Below are positions 1 through 10,367 of a DNA stretch of 64,000 nt, in pieces. The notes under the pieces were generated by a model. The model worked only from the letters and a program-made list of their open reading frames with translations, ran no database searches and had not been told where the DNA came from. The stretch lies in contig OX637624.1 in the NCBI GenBank assembly GCA_951802195.1, positions 620,001 through 684,000 of the forward strand, in the 5' to 3' direction. This DNA comes from Tausonia pullulans (taxonomy: Eukaryota > Basidiomycota > Tremellomycetes > Cystofilobasidiales > Mrakiaceae). The translations under genes were made by a program, and so were the position numbers. Each line of letters starts with the position of its first letter. Position 1 is the stretch's first letter.

Positions 1-505
1 ACCCAATTTGGATCGCCGCGCAAGCCTCTCGACTTCTCGCCGACCCTCGCCACCAGCCAGCTTGCAGTCCAGGTCGCTCTACCTCCCTTTATCGCCGACT
101 GTTGACCAAGTTCACCCACACTTCTCCTCCCTTGACGCCATTTCCCGGGGCGGAATGCCTTCGCCCATCACTCCTACCCGACCATACTTCCACCACTCCC
201 CGCCCTCTGGTGCCGGGCCAGTCGCTCTTCCTCCCGTCCCCTACTCAAAGCCCGACCGACGGCGGCATACACTCCTCCCGTCGGTCTTTGCCCCGGCCCC
301 AAGTCAAGCTTGGTTCTCTGGTTCCACGCCACCACAACCACAGCAGCAGCGTCGCGGAACCACAACCTTTTCCGGAGAGACCGTTGACCCGCGAGCAATG
401 AAAGTCGTCGACAGCAGCAGCCCGGCGACTGTTCTCCCGGGTCTTCAGGTTGCGATTTACGGGGACGACGCCGTTCGGGCGAGGCCTCATCAGAAGATTT
501 GCTAA
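1..505 (+). CDS. 3' end of an unknown Pro/Ser-rich protein (partial)
   Basis: The frame is open from base 2 and ends in TAA at 503-505, so this looks like the last exon of a gene that begins outside the window. The visible ~168 residues are rich in Pro, Ser, Arg and Gln (for example SRRPSPPASLQSRS and QPQQQRR) and are probably disordered. No domain, membrane segment or catalytic motif is visible, and I do not recognise the protein. AT-richer DNA with short A/T runs follows the stop, as expected for a 3' UTR. The gene is convergent with the GT90 gene that ends at 856. The coding call rests on the long open frame and its compositional contrast with the flank. Confidence 0.45.
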   Translation, partial: PNLDRRASLSTSRRPSPPASLQSRSLYLPLSPTVDQVHPHFSSLDAISRGGMPSPITPTRPYFHHSPPSGAGPVALPPVPYSKPDRRRHTLLPSVFAPAPSQAWFSGSTPPQPQQQRRGTTTFSGETVDPRAMKVVDSSSPATVLPGLQVAIYGDDAVRARPHQKIC

Positions 506-855
506 GATGTTTTCCTTATTATATCATATACTCTTATCGCAACATGGAATGCTCCTATCTTCTTACGAATGCCCCATACCTTGCCTGTCTGTCCTCTGTG
601 TTCATTTATTTTAAGTACGTACACCCTTGTAGCCACGATCTCTATTACGCCCGCTTCTCACGGATTTATTGACTCTATGCCATACATACCACAAGAAAGA
701 GCTACGAATGCGTGAACTAATAAAAAAAGGAAAAAGCAAAAAAGAGTCTAGATGCAGAGTTTACGGAAGAAAGAGCGAGGAACAGGCAAGCGCGCATGAG
801 AAGGAACCTTCCCAGACGATACACCCGCCGCCCCTCCGAACTTGTTCTAAATCTG
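506..855. other. Short spacer between convergent genes
   Basis: This 350-bp AT-richer stretch lies between two convergent coding ends and should hold both 3' UTRs. I see no gene in it. Confidence 0.5.
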
Positions 856-3800
856 TTAGTTATGCCTAAGGTCTCTGGGGGCGGGGTAGGTCGCTGCAAC
901 TCGGTCGTCGCTCATCGCGCGATTGTACTCAAGGAGGAGGAGTAGCATCTGTTGAGGGGGGGGGGGGGAGGGGTGGTTCGTGAGCACATTCTAGTCAGGC
1001 GCGGGGAAAAGTAGGGGAGAGGGGGAAAGGGCAAAGCGACTTACGTAGCCCTGAATGTCCTCCCACTTCCATCGTTCGAGGGCAAACTGCCGGCCATTGG
1101 TGCCGATCTCCTCGGCGAGATCCGGACGGCCAGATGAATCAGGCTCGCCCGTGCCAGCGAAGAAGGCCATCACATCGCTATGAGAGGGAGGATCATGAGC
1201 GAAAGAGCGAAGGAGCGAAGGAGCGAAGGAGCGAAGCAAGAAAGACGTCAAGGTGTAGACGCACAAGAGATCGGAGTAGTCGACTTGGATCGGGACAAAG
1301 TGGTACCATGGGATGAGAGTCGAAGAGAACCATTCCTGATAGACCGTCGACTTGAGAATGACGCTGAGGAAGGCGAGCGAGGCCGGGGGTCAGAGCAGTC
1401 TCCCATTACGCGGACAGAGGGCAAGCTCACCTTCCAGAGGATAGGAGACGCTTAAACCGCTGATGTGACGAAATGGAGGGAGCATACATAAGCAGGGCTT
1501 ACGCCGTGTCGAGTCATCGCGGATATGGCAAGGATCTCACAGAGGACCATCCGTTTCCATCCACCTGCAGAGGTACACGAAATAGCCTGGAGTCAGCTGT
1601 GAGTCCCTCGAAACAGGCGCAGTAGTAACGACAACGCACGTCAAACTGGTAGCGGAACTTGAGCGCCTCTTCCGCCTCGATCCGGTCTTTAAACTTGAAC
1701 TCGGCCGCCATCTCGTCGCACTTTAATAACCATTGTAATAGAAGAGGCATCAGCAATGCACTAAAGCGGGGAAGATGGGAATGGACACACTGTCCCGTCC
1801 TTCTGCTCGCAAGCCTCCGGTCGACCCGTAAATCCGATGTCCATCCATTTGGCGTTCGCCTCCCAGACCTTCATTGTTTGTAGACTCCAAGTGCCCTTGT
1901 CCTCTTTTTCGACGAGAACCTCTGCCTGGCCACGGATGGCGTTGGTCATGCGGTGAAGCCGCTCGCGCTGGGCCTCCCGCCAGGCGATTGTTTTGGAGTG
2001 CCAGGTTCCTGTCGTCGTGCCACGCCAAAAGAGAGCAGACGACGTCTTAGCGTTCCAGGGGTGGTAGGGCATTGTGAAATTGATGCCCATAAGCGAGGCG
2101 CCGATAACATCCGTGTTGCCTCTCGTCTGAGTCCAGGCGAAAGATTTTAGATTTCGCTGGTGACAAGCATCACATGGTCGGCTGCAGCTTACAGTGGAAA
2201 TCGAGATGAGAGGGACGAGCTTGTGCTGTGGTGGGCGAAGCGTCAAGAGGGGAACAAAAATGAGCACTCAGGTTGACAGGGGCAAGACTCACCGCCCCGT
2301 AATGCTGGAAAATGTAGGTCCCATGTAGTGGAACGTTGTCCGGGTTTGTGCAGTGGTCGAGCGTCTTGTGCAGGTTGTAGATAAAACGTTTCGCCTCCCT
2401 GGGAGCTTGCGTCGTCGGGTCTCCCTTGATGAATGGGGACGAGGGGCTGCAGATTTCCTTCCAGCCGGCGGCGCCTTGGTTCTCCTCCTTGTCGAGACGC
2501 TCCTGCACAGGCCAGACTATATGATCAAGTCTGTCAGCTAAGATTTTGAAGACGGTGACTTGGTGAGGATAGGCACCTTCGCCGGCGCGGACAAGTTCGA
2601 GCGAGCGCTCAAGCACGGCGTGCTTGATCGTTCGTGATGGCGCGTCGTCGGTGTTAAAGTAAATGTCCATGTCAGGCAGAAGGTGGACAAGAGGTTCCAG
2701 AAGAAGCGCAAGGTCGCTAGAAAGGCGAAAAGTGAGTCTCCAGAACATCAGGTTCGCTGCAGGATAGACATGATGACGGCTTACTCGGTGCGAGGGTCCT
2801 CGCTCGCCGATCCTTGGACGTCGTCAATCTCCCCGTTCCTGAGAGCAAACAAGAACGTAGTCAGACCAAAGTTTGCCATCACGACGCTAACACCTCATAG
2901 CCGTCGCGCACTTGACAGTGAAGACCGCCGTCTGTACTCGGTCATCGAGCTCGTGCAGGCGCGTCCGAAGGAGCGACCCAGGGATCGATAGGTAAGGCTC
3001 CATCGTCTTGTAGGCTGTCATGTGCGGCCAGGGAGTCACGCCATTGTCGAGACACCAGTCAAACCTGCGCGTGCCGCAGCCAGACCATGAGCCAGCGTCC
3101 GATGAGCCGTGACCACAACGGTACGGACGTACCAGTCCTCAAAGCCCGCTGGAGGCTCAACCCCTGTAAGCTCCCTGTACAGCCGGACAGCTGCTTTGAG
3201 AGTTCGAGGCACTTTGGCAGTTTGGGCGGCTGCCTCCTTCTTGGCGGCCTGGAATGCACGATGCGACGGTGGTCAGACGTGCCTCGTGCTGGCGTGCTGT
3301 CTACTCTTCGAACCTACCTCAATCAGGACCTCGATAGGGTGCTTCCCGACGCCCACCTCTTCCACTGGCACAATCATGAGTCCGTTCTCCTCGCGCTTAA
3401 ACTTGGCCTCCCTCGCTGGGGCGGCGGCCGCCTTGGGCGGTCGAGCTGGCGCAGCGGCGATGACAGGGATAACGGGCGCAACGGGAGCAATGGGCGGAGG
3501 TCTGGGAGCGACGACTGGGGCTTTGGGCGCCATGGGAGCTATGAAGGGAGGAGCGACGGCGGGGATGACGGGGCGAACAGGACGAGCGGGCGTAACAGCC
3601 TCGCCTAGAGGTGGCGCAACGACGATTGGAGCCGGCTTGACGGGCGGTGAGATCTCATCAAAAGTGTGGTGAACATGCGGGATATGAAGAGCCTCCTCAA
3701 CGTCTTCAAAGACAATATCTGATCGACGATTGAGGGGCAGAAAGTAGAGCTGGTCGCCCGAGACGAGGGACAGACGCGTCGAGAGGCGGGAAAGGGAACG

Positions 3801-3943
3801 TGTCTGAGGTATCAGCGTCTCTTCCTCCCCGCCCACTGGCCTTGGCGGACGAGATTTACTCCACTCACGAGGAGGAAGATACAGATGGGGAAAAGAAGGG
3901 TCGTGAAGCGCCTGGGCAGGCGAGGCCGGCGCAACTGTAGCAT
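856..3943 (-). CDS. Cap10-like glycosyltransferase, family GT90
   Basis: Type II membrane glycosyltransferase expected in the Golgi. GT90 members such as Cryptococcus Cap10 and Cxt1 act in capsule or glycan (xylosyl) synthesis; the donor and acceptor here are not known. Exon 1 (3943-3869) encodes a basic start MLQLRRPRLPRRF and then a hydrophobic anchor. A long Pro/Ala-rich stem follows (about 3640-3400). The catalytic region then shows DMDIYFNTDDAPSR, NPDNVPLHGTYIF, FWRGTTTGTW, GFTGRPEACEQKDGTVC, ALKFRYQFDV joined across an intron to DGNGWSS, then VYQEWFSSTLIPWYHFVPIQ and LAEEIGTNGRQFALERW. The last exon, after a C-run acceptor, reads MLLLLLEYNRAM and stops at 858-856. These match the order of GT90 motifs through to the C-terminus, so the protein looks complete. 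The start was chosen because the anchor follows it at once; a 5' frame open from 4239 lacks such a signal. Confidence 0.85.
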
Positions 3944-5718
3944 GGCGCGCGGAACACGCCGGAAGAACGTTCCTGTCGAACGGTCCGACGCGGTCGTAGG
4001 AGGAGGTAGACGACGCAGGGCGGATGATTGATCTTGAGATGTAATGACTTGGTTATGTTTCGCAGAAAGGTGGGAGAATGCCAGCCGGATCGAGTCTTCA
4101 GGTGGCGTGGTCCTGTTTCCCGTTCTCGTCGTTCGTTGGGGTCGGGAGACACGCGATGGTTCAGGCGCGCTCCTTGCCTGAGGGCCTTTGGGCCTTGCCT
4201 AATGCGGCGGGTACCTAAACCGCCCCCATCCATATCCATGCTCTGCTCGCCAATTATTTAGGCTTGAACGCTCAAGCTCGTTCCAACAAGAGAGACAATC
4301 ACCAACGGATTTGCTCTAGTCGCGTATCCGCTGTAAAACTTAAAAGCGATGTAACGAGCGCGTTCTGGGTCAACAGATACGGCATCAACCCGCGCGCACC
4401 AGTCTCTAGTTACCTTCTCTCACCAAGTAAGACCCTAGTCCGCCTCCAAGCAAACAAAAACAAACCAAATAAACGCGTTCTGAGCTGTTTCAAGGGGAGT
4501 TACGCCATTCGTTAACATCGCTTTCTACCCATACGCCCCCGCGCGCGGCTGACGATATATGCATGATGCGGAGCGAGCAGCCAATCAATCTCTGGATGAT
4601 ATACTTCCTGCATCCACCGGCACCTTCTCTATTATTTAATCACATTATCCATGTTTATTCAACTCCCTGCAACGGAAGCGGCCGGGGTTGCTCTGCGAGT
4701 CATTGGTTCCTTTGATTCCTGCAGCAGAGACAGTACAGTCGTTTTGATGCGCATGCTCATGTTGCGTCAACTCCGGGGCACCGCGTTTCCGAACCCACAT
4801 TTCTTTCACACATCGACGCCCTCCTTTCACACGCCGACGAGAGGCGAACAGACTTCGCATCAGCCCTCCCTTTCATGCTGCCGGGTCAGCAGCCGAAGTT
4901 GTTGGCCCCACATTGGCGGGCTCTCGGGCCCGGCGTTTCGCGAGCTTTCGGCTCGACACCGCTTCGCTCCAGCCTCTTTCAGCTGCGGCTGGAGGAGATG
5001 CGGAGTCGGTGTTCGAGGGGATCGCATGGAGATGGGCTGATGTGTCTCGCTCTCTCCCATTGTCGGGAAATCGCTGCATCTCCGCCATTCTGGCAGAGTG
5101 GCCCATGAGCTCGCTCCTCGCCCCGACCCACCCGCTCTCAGCTGATCCGACAACCGACAATGAAGATGCGCCTCTTTCGCTCATCGTTCATTTGCGGGGG
5201 ACAGGGAGAGAGAGGGAGGCGAGTGGCTAACTGTTTGGAGGATCCCCTCAGGAAGGGGCGAAGCAGGGGCAAAAGTAGCGATCCTCAAAACTTGGCAACG
5301 AGTATCGCGCGATGATCTTCCTTGCTGTATTTAGTGATCTGAAGCCCCTGAGAGTCTGCTTGAGGGACAGAATCTCACCCTCGAAGGCAAGCGAAGGTAA
5401 ATTTCCCCGCGAAAGCTCATCTTCCTCTGTGTTCTCCTCCCGCTCATCCCCTGTCTTCCCCCGTCTCGCGTGGCGTTTCGGGCCGCCCAAGCTGGCTTAC
5501 CCCAGGGTGCTCGGACCTGATCCAAGGTTCACACTAGCGCGACAACTCCTGCGGTCTTTCATTTTCATCCGATCCTCGGGCGGGCTGTCAAGGCTCGCCA
5601 GCCCACCGACTCTCCTTCAGATAGTCTTCGACGACTGTTCGTCACAACCCCCACTCTCCTTTCTCATTCTCCCTTTCTCCTCTCCTTTCCTCTCCTCCCC
5701 TCTCCCTTCCCGTCAGCC
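3944..5718. promoter_or_regulatory. Divergent intergenic region between GT90 gene and permease gene
   Basis: About 1.8 kb separates two divergent start codons (3943 minus, 5719 plus). Several overlapping short open frames exist on both strands (for example around 4650-5230), but none shows a domain or a plausible splice path. Bases ~5640-5715 are almost pure C/T, directly before the permease ATG, the kind of CT-rich tract common in basidiomycete promoters and 5' leaders. Otherwise I see nothing. Confidence 0.5.
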
Positions 5719-8551
5719 ATGTCGCCGCCATCCATCCAAGCCCTCATTCACTACGCGCAGATCCAACGTCAGCGCGAGGCTGACGCCTACCAGGACGGTC
5801 CTGCCCCGACGCTCAAGCCCGCAGAGCATCCGCTCGAAGTCGCAGCTAGCGAGGCTGGTAAGGAGAAGGAGCTCAATCCGCCTTCCTACTCCAACCCCGT
5901 CACCCGTGTTCCTTCGCTTCGTGGATGGGAGGGCGACATCCCCGACGATGCCTCGCAGCGGGCGCTCCGGGCGAGCTCCTGGGTGAGTGCCGATCTCAAC
6001 CTCGCCGACCCCTTTGCCGCGTGCAGGTGTCCATCATCGCTCTATGGCGGCCCCCCTCGAATTCCGACTTATTAGATTGTCGTGTTCTTAATTCTCGACC
6101 CGCCCCCCTAGATGTCTTGCTTCTTCCTGGTCACCACGGACATCCTTGGACCTCAGGTAAGAGGGGAGAGCCTCCAGTTTTCACTTGCGTGCGAGGAGCG
6201 CAACCCCTGACCTCGCGGCCTCCGCCGTCCTCGATCCACTTATCAGGGCATGCCCTGGGCCATGTCTACTCTCGGCTTTGGGTACGCTTGCGTCTGTCCT
6301 TTCGTCTAAGCTTGTTCGTCTTGCGTGCATTCGGCTTATTGCTCCGACTCCCGCAGCCCCGGCATCGCTATCAGTGCGTCACTATGCTGCATTGGCTCTG
6401 AAAGTCGGAGGGGGAAGACTTGAGCCTAAGTCGAACGCAGCTGACTCCGGATCTCCGCTCTCTCGCGCCCCTTCTGGTCTCCTTCATCCATCCCTTTGCT
6501 CCGCCTCTCGCGCTCGCATTGTATCCTCTCCTCAGTGTTTGTCTTTGCTACCTTCGCCCTCCTCGGTGGCTTCCTCATCTGGAAGCTCTACCTCGCCATC
6601 GATTCCGATGAGTACCCACTCAAGTCGTACACGGAGCTCTCCGAGACCGTCCTCGGAAAGTACTTTGTGAGTCGGAGTCCCAACATGCGTGTAGCTCCGC
6701 TTCAGACAGGGGGGCTAATAGACTACTTCACGACCAGGGCTACCTTGTCAACTTTCTCGTCGAGACCCAGCTCCTCGTCCTCTGCGCCATTGTGGGTTCA
6801 ACAGGCGCGAGCGACGTCACGTATGACCACTATGAACTGATGATGGCCGTGATGCCCTCTCCCAGCTCATGCTCACCAATGGCCAGGGAATCGCTCAAGT
6901 CGGTGAGTGATCAGGCCATAGACTTGCTGGCCGCTACTCTATGCTAAAATCTGCTCTCCCTTCAGGCAAGTACGGTCTCTGTTTCACCGTGGGCATCTTC
7001 GTCTGGGCCATCGCCGGTATGATCACCGGACAGGTTCAGAACATGCGCCACCTCGCTGGAGTCGCCCGTGAGTAGCTTAGCAACTTTCCGGCTTTGTCTC
7101 GCGTTCTGCTGACACATCTCCTGCGTCCACACAGAGTACACCATCTACCTTAACATTGTGAGTACTGAGCAGCAGACCCCTCATAAGCAATCCGCTCTTG
7201 GATTGACGCTAACTATGGCCATTCACTCCTATGACAGCTCATCATGATCCTCACTATGGTCGGAGTCTCCCGGTTCGCCCCCAACTACGTTTCGGCTCTT
7301 GCCTTCAACGGCGTTGAGGAGGGCCCCGTCATCCTCAAGGGCCTCGTCGACAGCGGTTTCTCCCTCCAGCTCGTCGGAGCCACGCAGGTCAGCGACTCTC
7401 ATCTCATGCAACAGCATCCGGGAAGCTAACAGGTCTTGCATCCAGTCCGTCTACTCATACGCTGGATGCATCCTCTTCGTCGAGTTCATGTCTGAGATGA
7501 GACGTCCTGCCGACTTCTGGTCCGTCGTCTCCCCTGATCTTCACCCTCGAGCTCTGCTCAACTGATCAGCGTTTTCCATTGTGCCAACCTGTAGGAAGTC
7601 GATGATTTGCGCCCAAACTTTCCTCACCCTCATCTACACCTTTTACTCGTGCTTCATCTACGGTTATCAGGGCCAGTTCACCATCTCACCGGCATTCCAG
7701 GGTGTCAGCCACTACACGATCCAAACCATCTGCAACTGCTTCTCCTTCGTTACCACGCTCGTTTCGATGACACTGTGAGCCCGACATCTCTTCCTGCCTG
7801 TGTTCGAGACCCTCTAATGCGGTCCAACCCCTCAACAGCTTCGCCAACATCACGGTGAAGACCTTCTACGCGAGCGTCCTCAGCAAGATGTTCAAGACGC
7901 CCAAGATGAGGTCAAAGCAGGGCCGCGGAATCTGGGCCACCTGCATGGTCGTTTTCTGGGCTCTTGCCTACGTCGTCGCCGCCGGTGTCCCGCAGATTAC
8001 CACCGTCTCTGGTATCCTCTCGGCCATCTCGGCTATCCAGTTTTCTTACACTGTGCGTCCAGATTGGTAATTGTGTTACCTTTCGGAGCTGTATCTGATT
8101 TGCCTTTTCTTCCCTTTCAGTTCCCCCCTCTCCTCTACTTTGGCGTGAGCCTCCTCAGTCCTGTTTTGACCTCCCTCTTCCAACATTTTCTGACGCCGCG
8201 CTTCACTTCACATAGTACCTTTGTCAGCGCGACGCTTCCGAGCTCGCCGGCGAGACGTTCGACCCCAAGACCGGCGATTCCCCCCGGAACGACACCTGGC
8301 GCGACATCTCCCGGTGGCAGCGTGGTGTCTTTGGCCGCAATGTCGGCGTCAAAGCCCTCCTCACCCTCTACTTCTTTGCCTGTCTCGCCACCTGTGGTCT
8401 TGGATCTTGTGAGTTCGGCATTTACGCGAAATGTGGACGGACGACTTGACCTAAACCCTCTGTTCTCTCAGGGTCCTCCATCGACTCTATTATCGCCACT
8501 TTTGCCCGCGCCAACGCCGCGACCTCGTTCGGATGCTCCGCCCCTGTTTAA
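5719..8551 (+). CDS. Amino-acid permease, Aa_trans (AAAP) family, Mtr-like
   Basis: Multi-pass plasma-membrane or vacuolar transporter, expected to move amino acids with protons. The N-terminus MSPPSIQALIHYAQIQRQRE is a hydrophilic cytosolic tail of ~90 residues. Small exons then encode SCFFLVTTDILGP, GMPWAMSTLGFG and FATFALLGGFLIWKLYLAI, which is the usual start of the Aa_trans fold (first membrane pair). Later exons give NGQGIAQVGKYGLCFTVGIF, MITGQVQNMRHLAG, VYSYAGCILFVEFMSEMRRP, YSCFIYGYQGQFTISPAFQG and ISAIQFSYTFPPLLYFGYLC, about eleven membrane segments in all. The order matches fungal neutral amino-acid permeases such as Neurospora mtr. The C-terminal exons run into a last hydrophobic stretch and stop at 8549-8551. 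At least ten introns of 50-130 bp are needed, so exact exon borders are tentative. Substrate range cannot be read from the sequence. Confidence 0.85.
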
Positions 8552-9144
8552 AGCACCGGCAATCATCGGAACACGTCTCTCTCCGACCTCCCCCTCACAC
8601 ATAAATCGCGGGCTATCATCCATCTGCTCCCATTATCCTCTATCCCGATCTACTCCTGATTTCAAGAAGCTCATTGTTGATTACTCGCTCCGCTTGTCAT
8701 CTGTGCTCATATCTCTCCATCCCAAGCTTTCCTCTCGTCTCTTTTGAGTCCCTCTAGAATTCTTGACCCGGGTTACCCTGTCTCCTCTCTTTGTTCTCTT
8801 TTGTCATTCCGGAGCTCGTTTCTTTTATGGTCTTCTTTTGTGCTCGTTTTGGTTAGTTAGCGGTCTCTGGTTATCGCATTGGTCTTGACTTGCTTGTCCG
8901 AGCTCTCCGGTGTACGTCGAGCTTTCCACCTCTCAAGCGCATCTCACATGAAATCGCTTCCAGTAACCTCATATCAACGGCGCGCTTTTCTATCCGCTCT
9001 CGGTTTGCCTTTTGGTCCTCCACATTTTACTTCTCCTCGTCTTCACATTTTACTTCTCCTCGTCTTCGGCAAAATCGGACCCGCACACTTCGTGTCAAGG
9101 ATGATACTCCATGCAGTCCATTCAATACGAAAGATCGTTGGGAC
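8552..9144. other. 3' flank of the permease gene, no gene seen
   Basis: T-rich sequence after the permease stop, likely 3' UTR and spacer up to the tRNA-Phe terminator. Open frames here are out-of-frame continuations without coding character. Confidence 0.5.
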
Positions 9145-9149
9145 AAAAA
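9145..9149 (-). terminator. Pol III terminator of tRNA-Phe
   Basis: A run of five T on the minus strand lies 4 bp past the tRNA discriminator base, the usual RNA polymerase III stop signal. Confidence 0.75.
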
Positions 9150-9153
9150 GAGT

Positions 9154-9226
9154 TGCCTCGAGCCTGGCTCGAACAGGCCACCTTACGCTCTTCAGGCGTA
9201 CGCTCTACCAGATGAGCTATCGAGGC
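9154..9226 (-). tRNA. tRNA-Phe (anticodon GAA), no intron
   Basis: Folds as a 73-nt cloverleaf on the minus strand. The acceptor pairs GCCTCGA with TCGAGGC, with discriminator A. The D arm is GCTC/GAGC, the anticodon stem TACGC/GCGTA is perfect around loop CTGAAGA, and the T arm is GCCTG/CAGGC with loop TTCGAGC. The A box lies in the D arm and the B box in the T arm. The LINE stack begins about 70 bp upstream of its 5' end. Confidence 0.93.
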
Positions 9227-9295
9227 AATGAATGCTTGTCGAGGAGACCCTCATCACATATACTGTACCCCAACATAAACTTTAGCCACATGCGG

Positions 9296-9700
9296 ATACC
9301 ACCATCCCGGTGGTTCGACCAACCCCCCCCTCTCACGGCGCCCATCACGCCGTCCGGTCAACCATCCCCAGTGGTTCGACCAACCCCCTTCCGGCCAACC
9401 ACCATCCCGGTGGTTCGACCAACCCCCCCCCTCTCACGGCGCCCATCACGCCGTCCGGTCAACCATCCCCAGTGGTTCGACCAACCCCCTTCCGGCCAAC
9501 CACCATCCCGGTGGTTCGACCAACCCCCCCCCCCCTCTCACGGCGCCCATCACGCCGTCCGGTCAACCATCCCCAGTGGTTCGACCAACCCCCTTCCGGC
9601 CAACCACCATCCCGGTGGTTCGACCAACCCCCCCCTCTCACGGCGCCCATCACGCCGTCCGGCCAACCATCCCCAGTGTTTCGGCCAACCCTCTTCCCAC
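9296..9700 (+). repeat. Tandem repeat array, ~100-bp unit, four copies
   Basis: Each unit carries the blocks ACCACCATCCCGGTGGTTCG, a C-run of variable length, CTCTCACGGCGCCCATCACG, GTCCGG and CAGTGGTTCGACCAACC. ACCACC and GGTGGT can form a hairpin. Units differ mainly in C-run length (7 to 10). The last unit is diverged (CAGTGTTTCGGCC) and leads into a joining sequence ending in TCATGTCCGCTCTCC. The same units recur at ~23284-23560 (about three copies) and ~23711-23880 (about two). Confidence 0.85.
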
Positions 9701-9831
9701 GGCGCCTCGCCCGACGTTCTCGCGCTCGGTCATGTCCGCTCTCCCTCTATCTAGCTACAACTCGCTATCTCTCATAGGGTTACCTCGTTCTCCACGTATA
9801 ACTCATGACTTAAATACAAAAAAAAAAAAAA
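9296..9831 (+). mobile_element. Short non-autonomous element: tandem units plus LINE 3' tail and A-tail
   Basis: Four tandem units of ~100-105 bp (9296 to ~9700) are followed directly by an ~85-bp block that ends in TTAAATAC and 14 A (9818-9831). That last block is the same as the end of the LINE copies at 14267 and 22727. There is no ORF of its own. The unit contains GGTGGTTCGACCAACC, whose GGTTCGA core matches the pol III B box. I read it as a SINE-like passenger that borrows the LINE tail. It could instead be an internally deleted LINE whose tandem units are the LINE 5' UTR; no full-length 5' end is present to decide. It lies closest to tRNA-Phe and has the longest A-tail of its stack, so it is probably the youngest member. 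Confidence 0.7.
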
Positions 9832-10367
9832 GCGGATCGCACGCTCACCCATCGGCCCGATGCCCAGGTCGTCCAAAGGCAAATCTTCCAGCGAGTGCAC
9901 GAGCACCAACCGAAGGACCCCCCCAACGACCTGTCGAACCGGGACCAGACCTGGATGGTTTCCAGCTTGTACAAAAATCCAAGAGGAGGTCACTGAACAG
10001 GCCGACTGAAGCCATGACGGAGGTGACCACACCCCCTGCCCACGCCAGCCCCTCCCACTCCCACTCAGAGCAAGCACCGCGCAATGCGGGCTCGCAACCC
10101 ATTCGCACGCTGAGCGCCCTAGAGGAGGACAACGAGGGGGGTCTGGAGAGGACAGAAGACGGGATGCAGATCGAAGACGAGCATCCACCCCCCACTCCAC
10201 CTCCCCTGTCACCATCGTCCCCCCCACCCCCATCCCCATCCCCGCCATCTTCGCTCCCCCTGAACCCACCCTCCACTCCTTCTCTCATCCCCTCCACGCC
10301 GTCCTCCCAGGCATCCATCGAGCGCACCCTCGTGACCTTGGCTGAAGCCGAGGACATGGAAGAATAA
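9831..10367 (+). CDS. LINE ORF1 protein, C-terminal part (zinc knuckle and acidic Pro-rich tail)
   Basis: The frame opens at the element junction and ends in TAA at 10365-10367. It begins with the end of a zinc knuckle (GSHAHPSARC, the x4-H-x4-C half of a CCHC; the first Cys is lost at the junction). It continues with PGRPKANLPASA, then DGFQLVQKSKRR, and then a Ser/Pro/Glu-rich tail. The knuckle and the RPxANLP segment align with the old copy near 24813-24920, so this really is the end of ORF1, a gag-like RNA-binding protein. A longer frame that reads backwards into the preceding A-tail and tandem units is chance. The stop overlaps the ORF2 start (TAATG). Confidence 0.75.
   Translation, partial: SGSHAHPSARCPGRPKANLPASARAPTEGPPQRPVEPGPDLDGFQLVQKSKRRSLNRPTEAMTEVTTPPAHASPSHSHSEQAPRNAGSQPIRTLSALEEDNEGGLERTEDGMQIEDEHPPPTPPPLSPSSPPPPSPSPPSSLPLNPPSTPSLIPSTPSSQASIERTLVTLAEAEDMEE

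Noticed and set aside
3087-3672. Two overlapping Gly/Ala-rich frames on the + strand
   Set aside because: They are the complement of the Ala/Pro-rich stem of the GT90 protein, which continues into clear GT90 motifs.
3865-4239. Longer 5' frame for the GT90 gene starting at 4239
   Set aside because: It is in a different frame from the anchor helix and lacks a signal; the ATG at 3943 leads straight into a type II anchor and splices in phase to the stem.
8064-8747. A 227-residue Ser/Pro-rich frame
   Set aside because: It overlaps permease exons in another frame and has no domain.
9296-9700. CRISPR-like array
   Set aside because: Units are contiguous tandem repeats without unique spacers, in a eukaryotic genome, and end in a LINE tail.
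9576-10367. A 263-residue frame that runs from tandem units through the A-tail into ORF1
   Set aside because: It crosses the junction of two separate insertions. Only the part after 9831 aligns with ORF1 of the old copy; the earlier part is low-complexity Pro/Arg translation of repeats.
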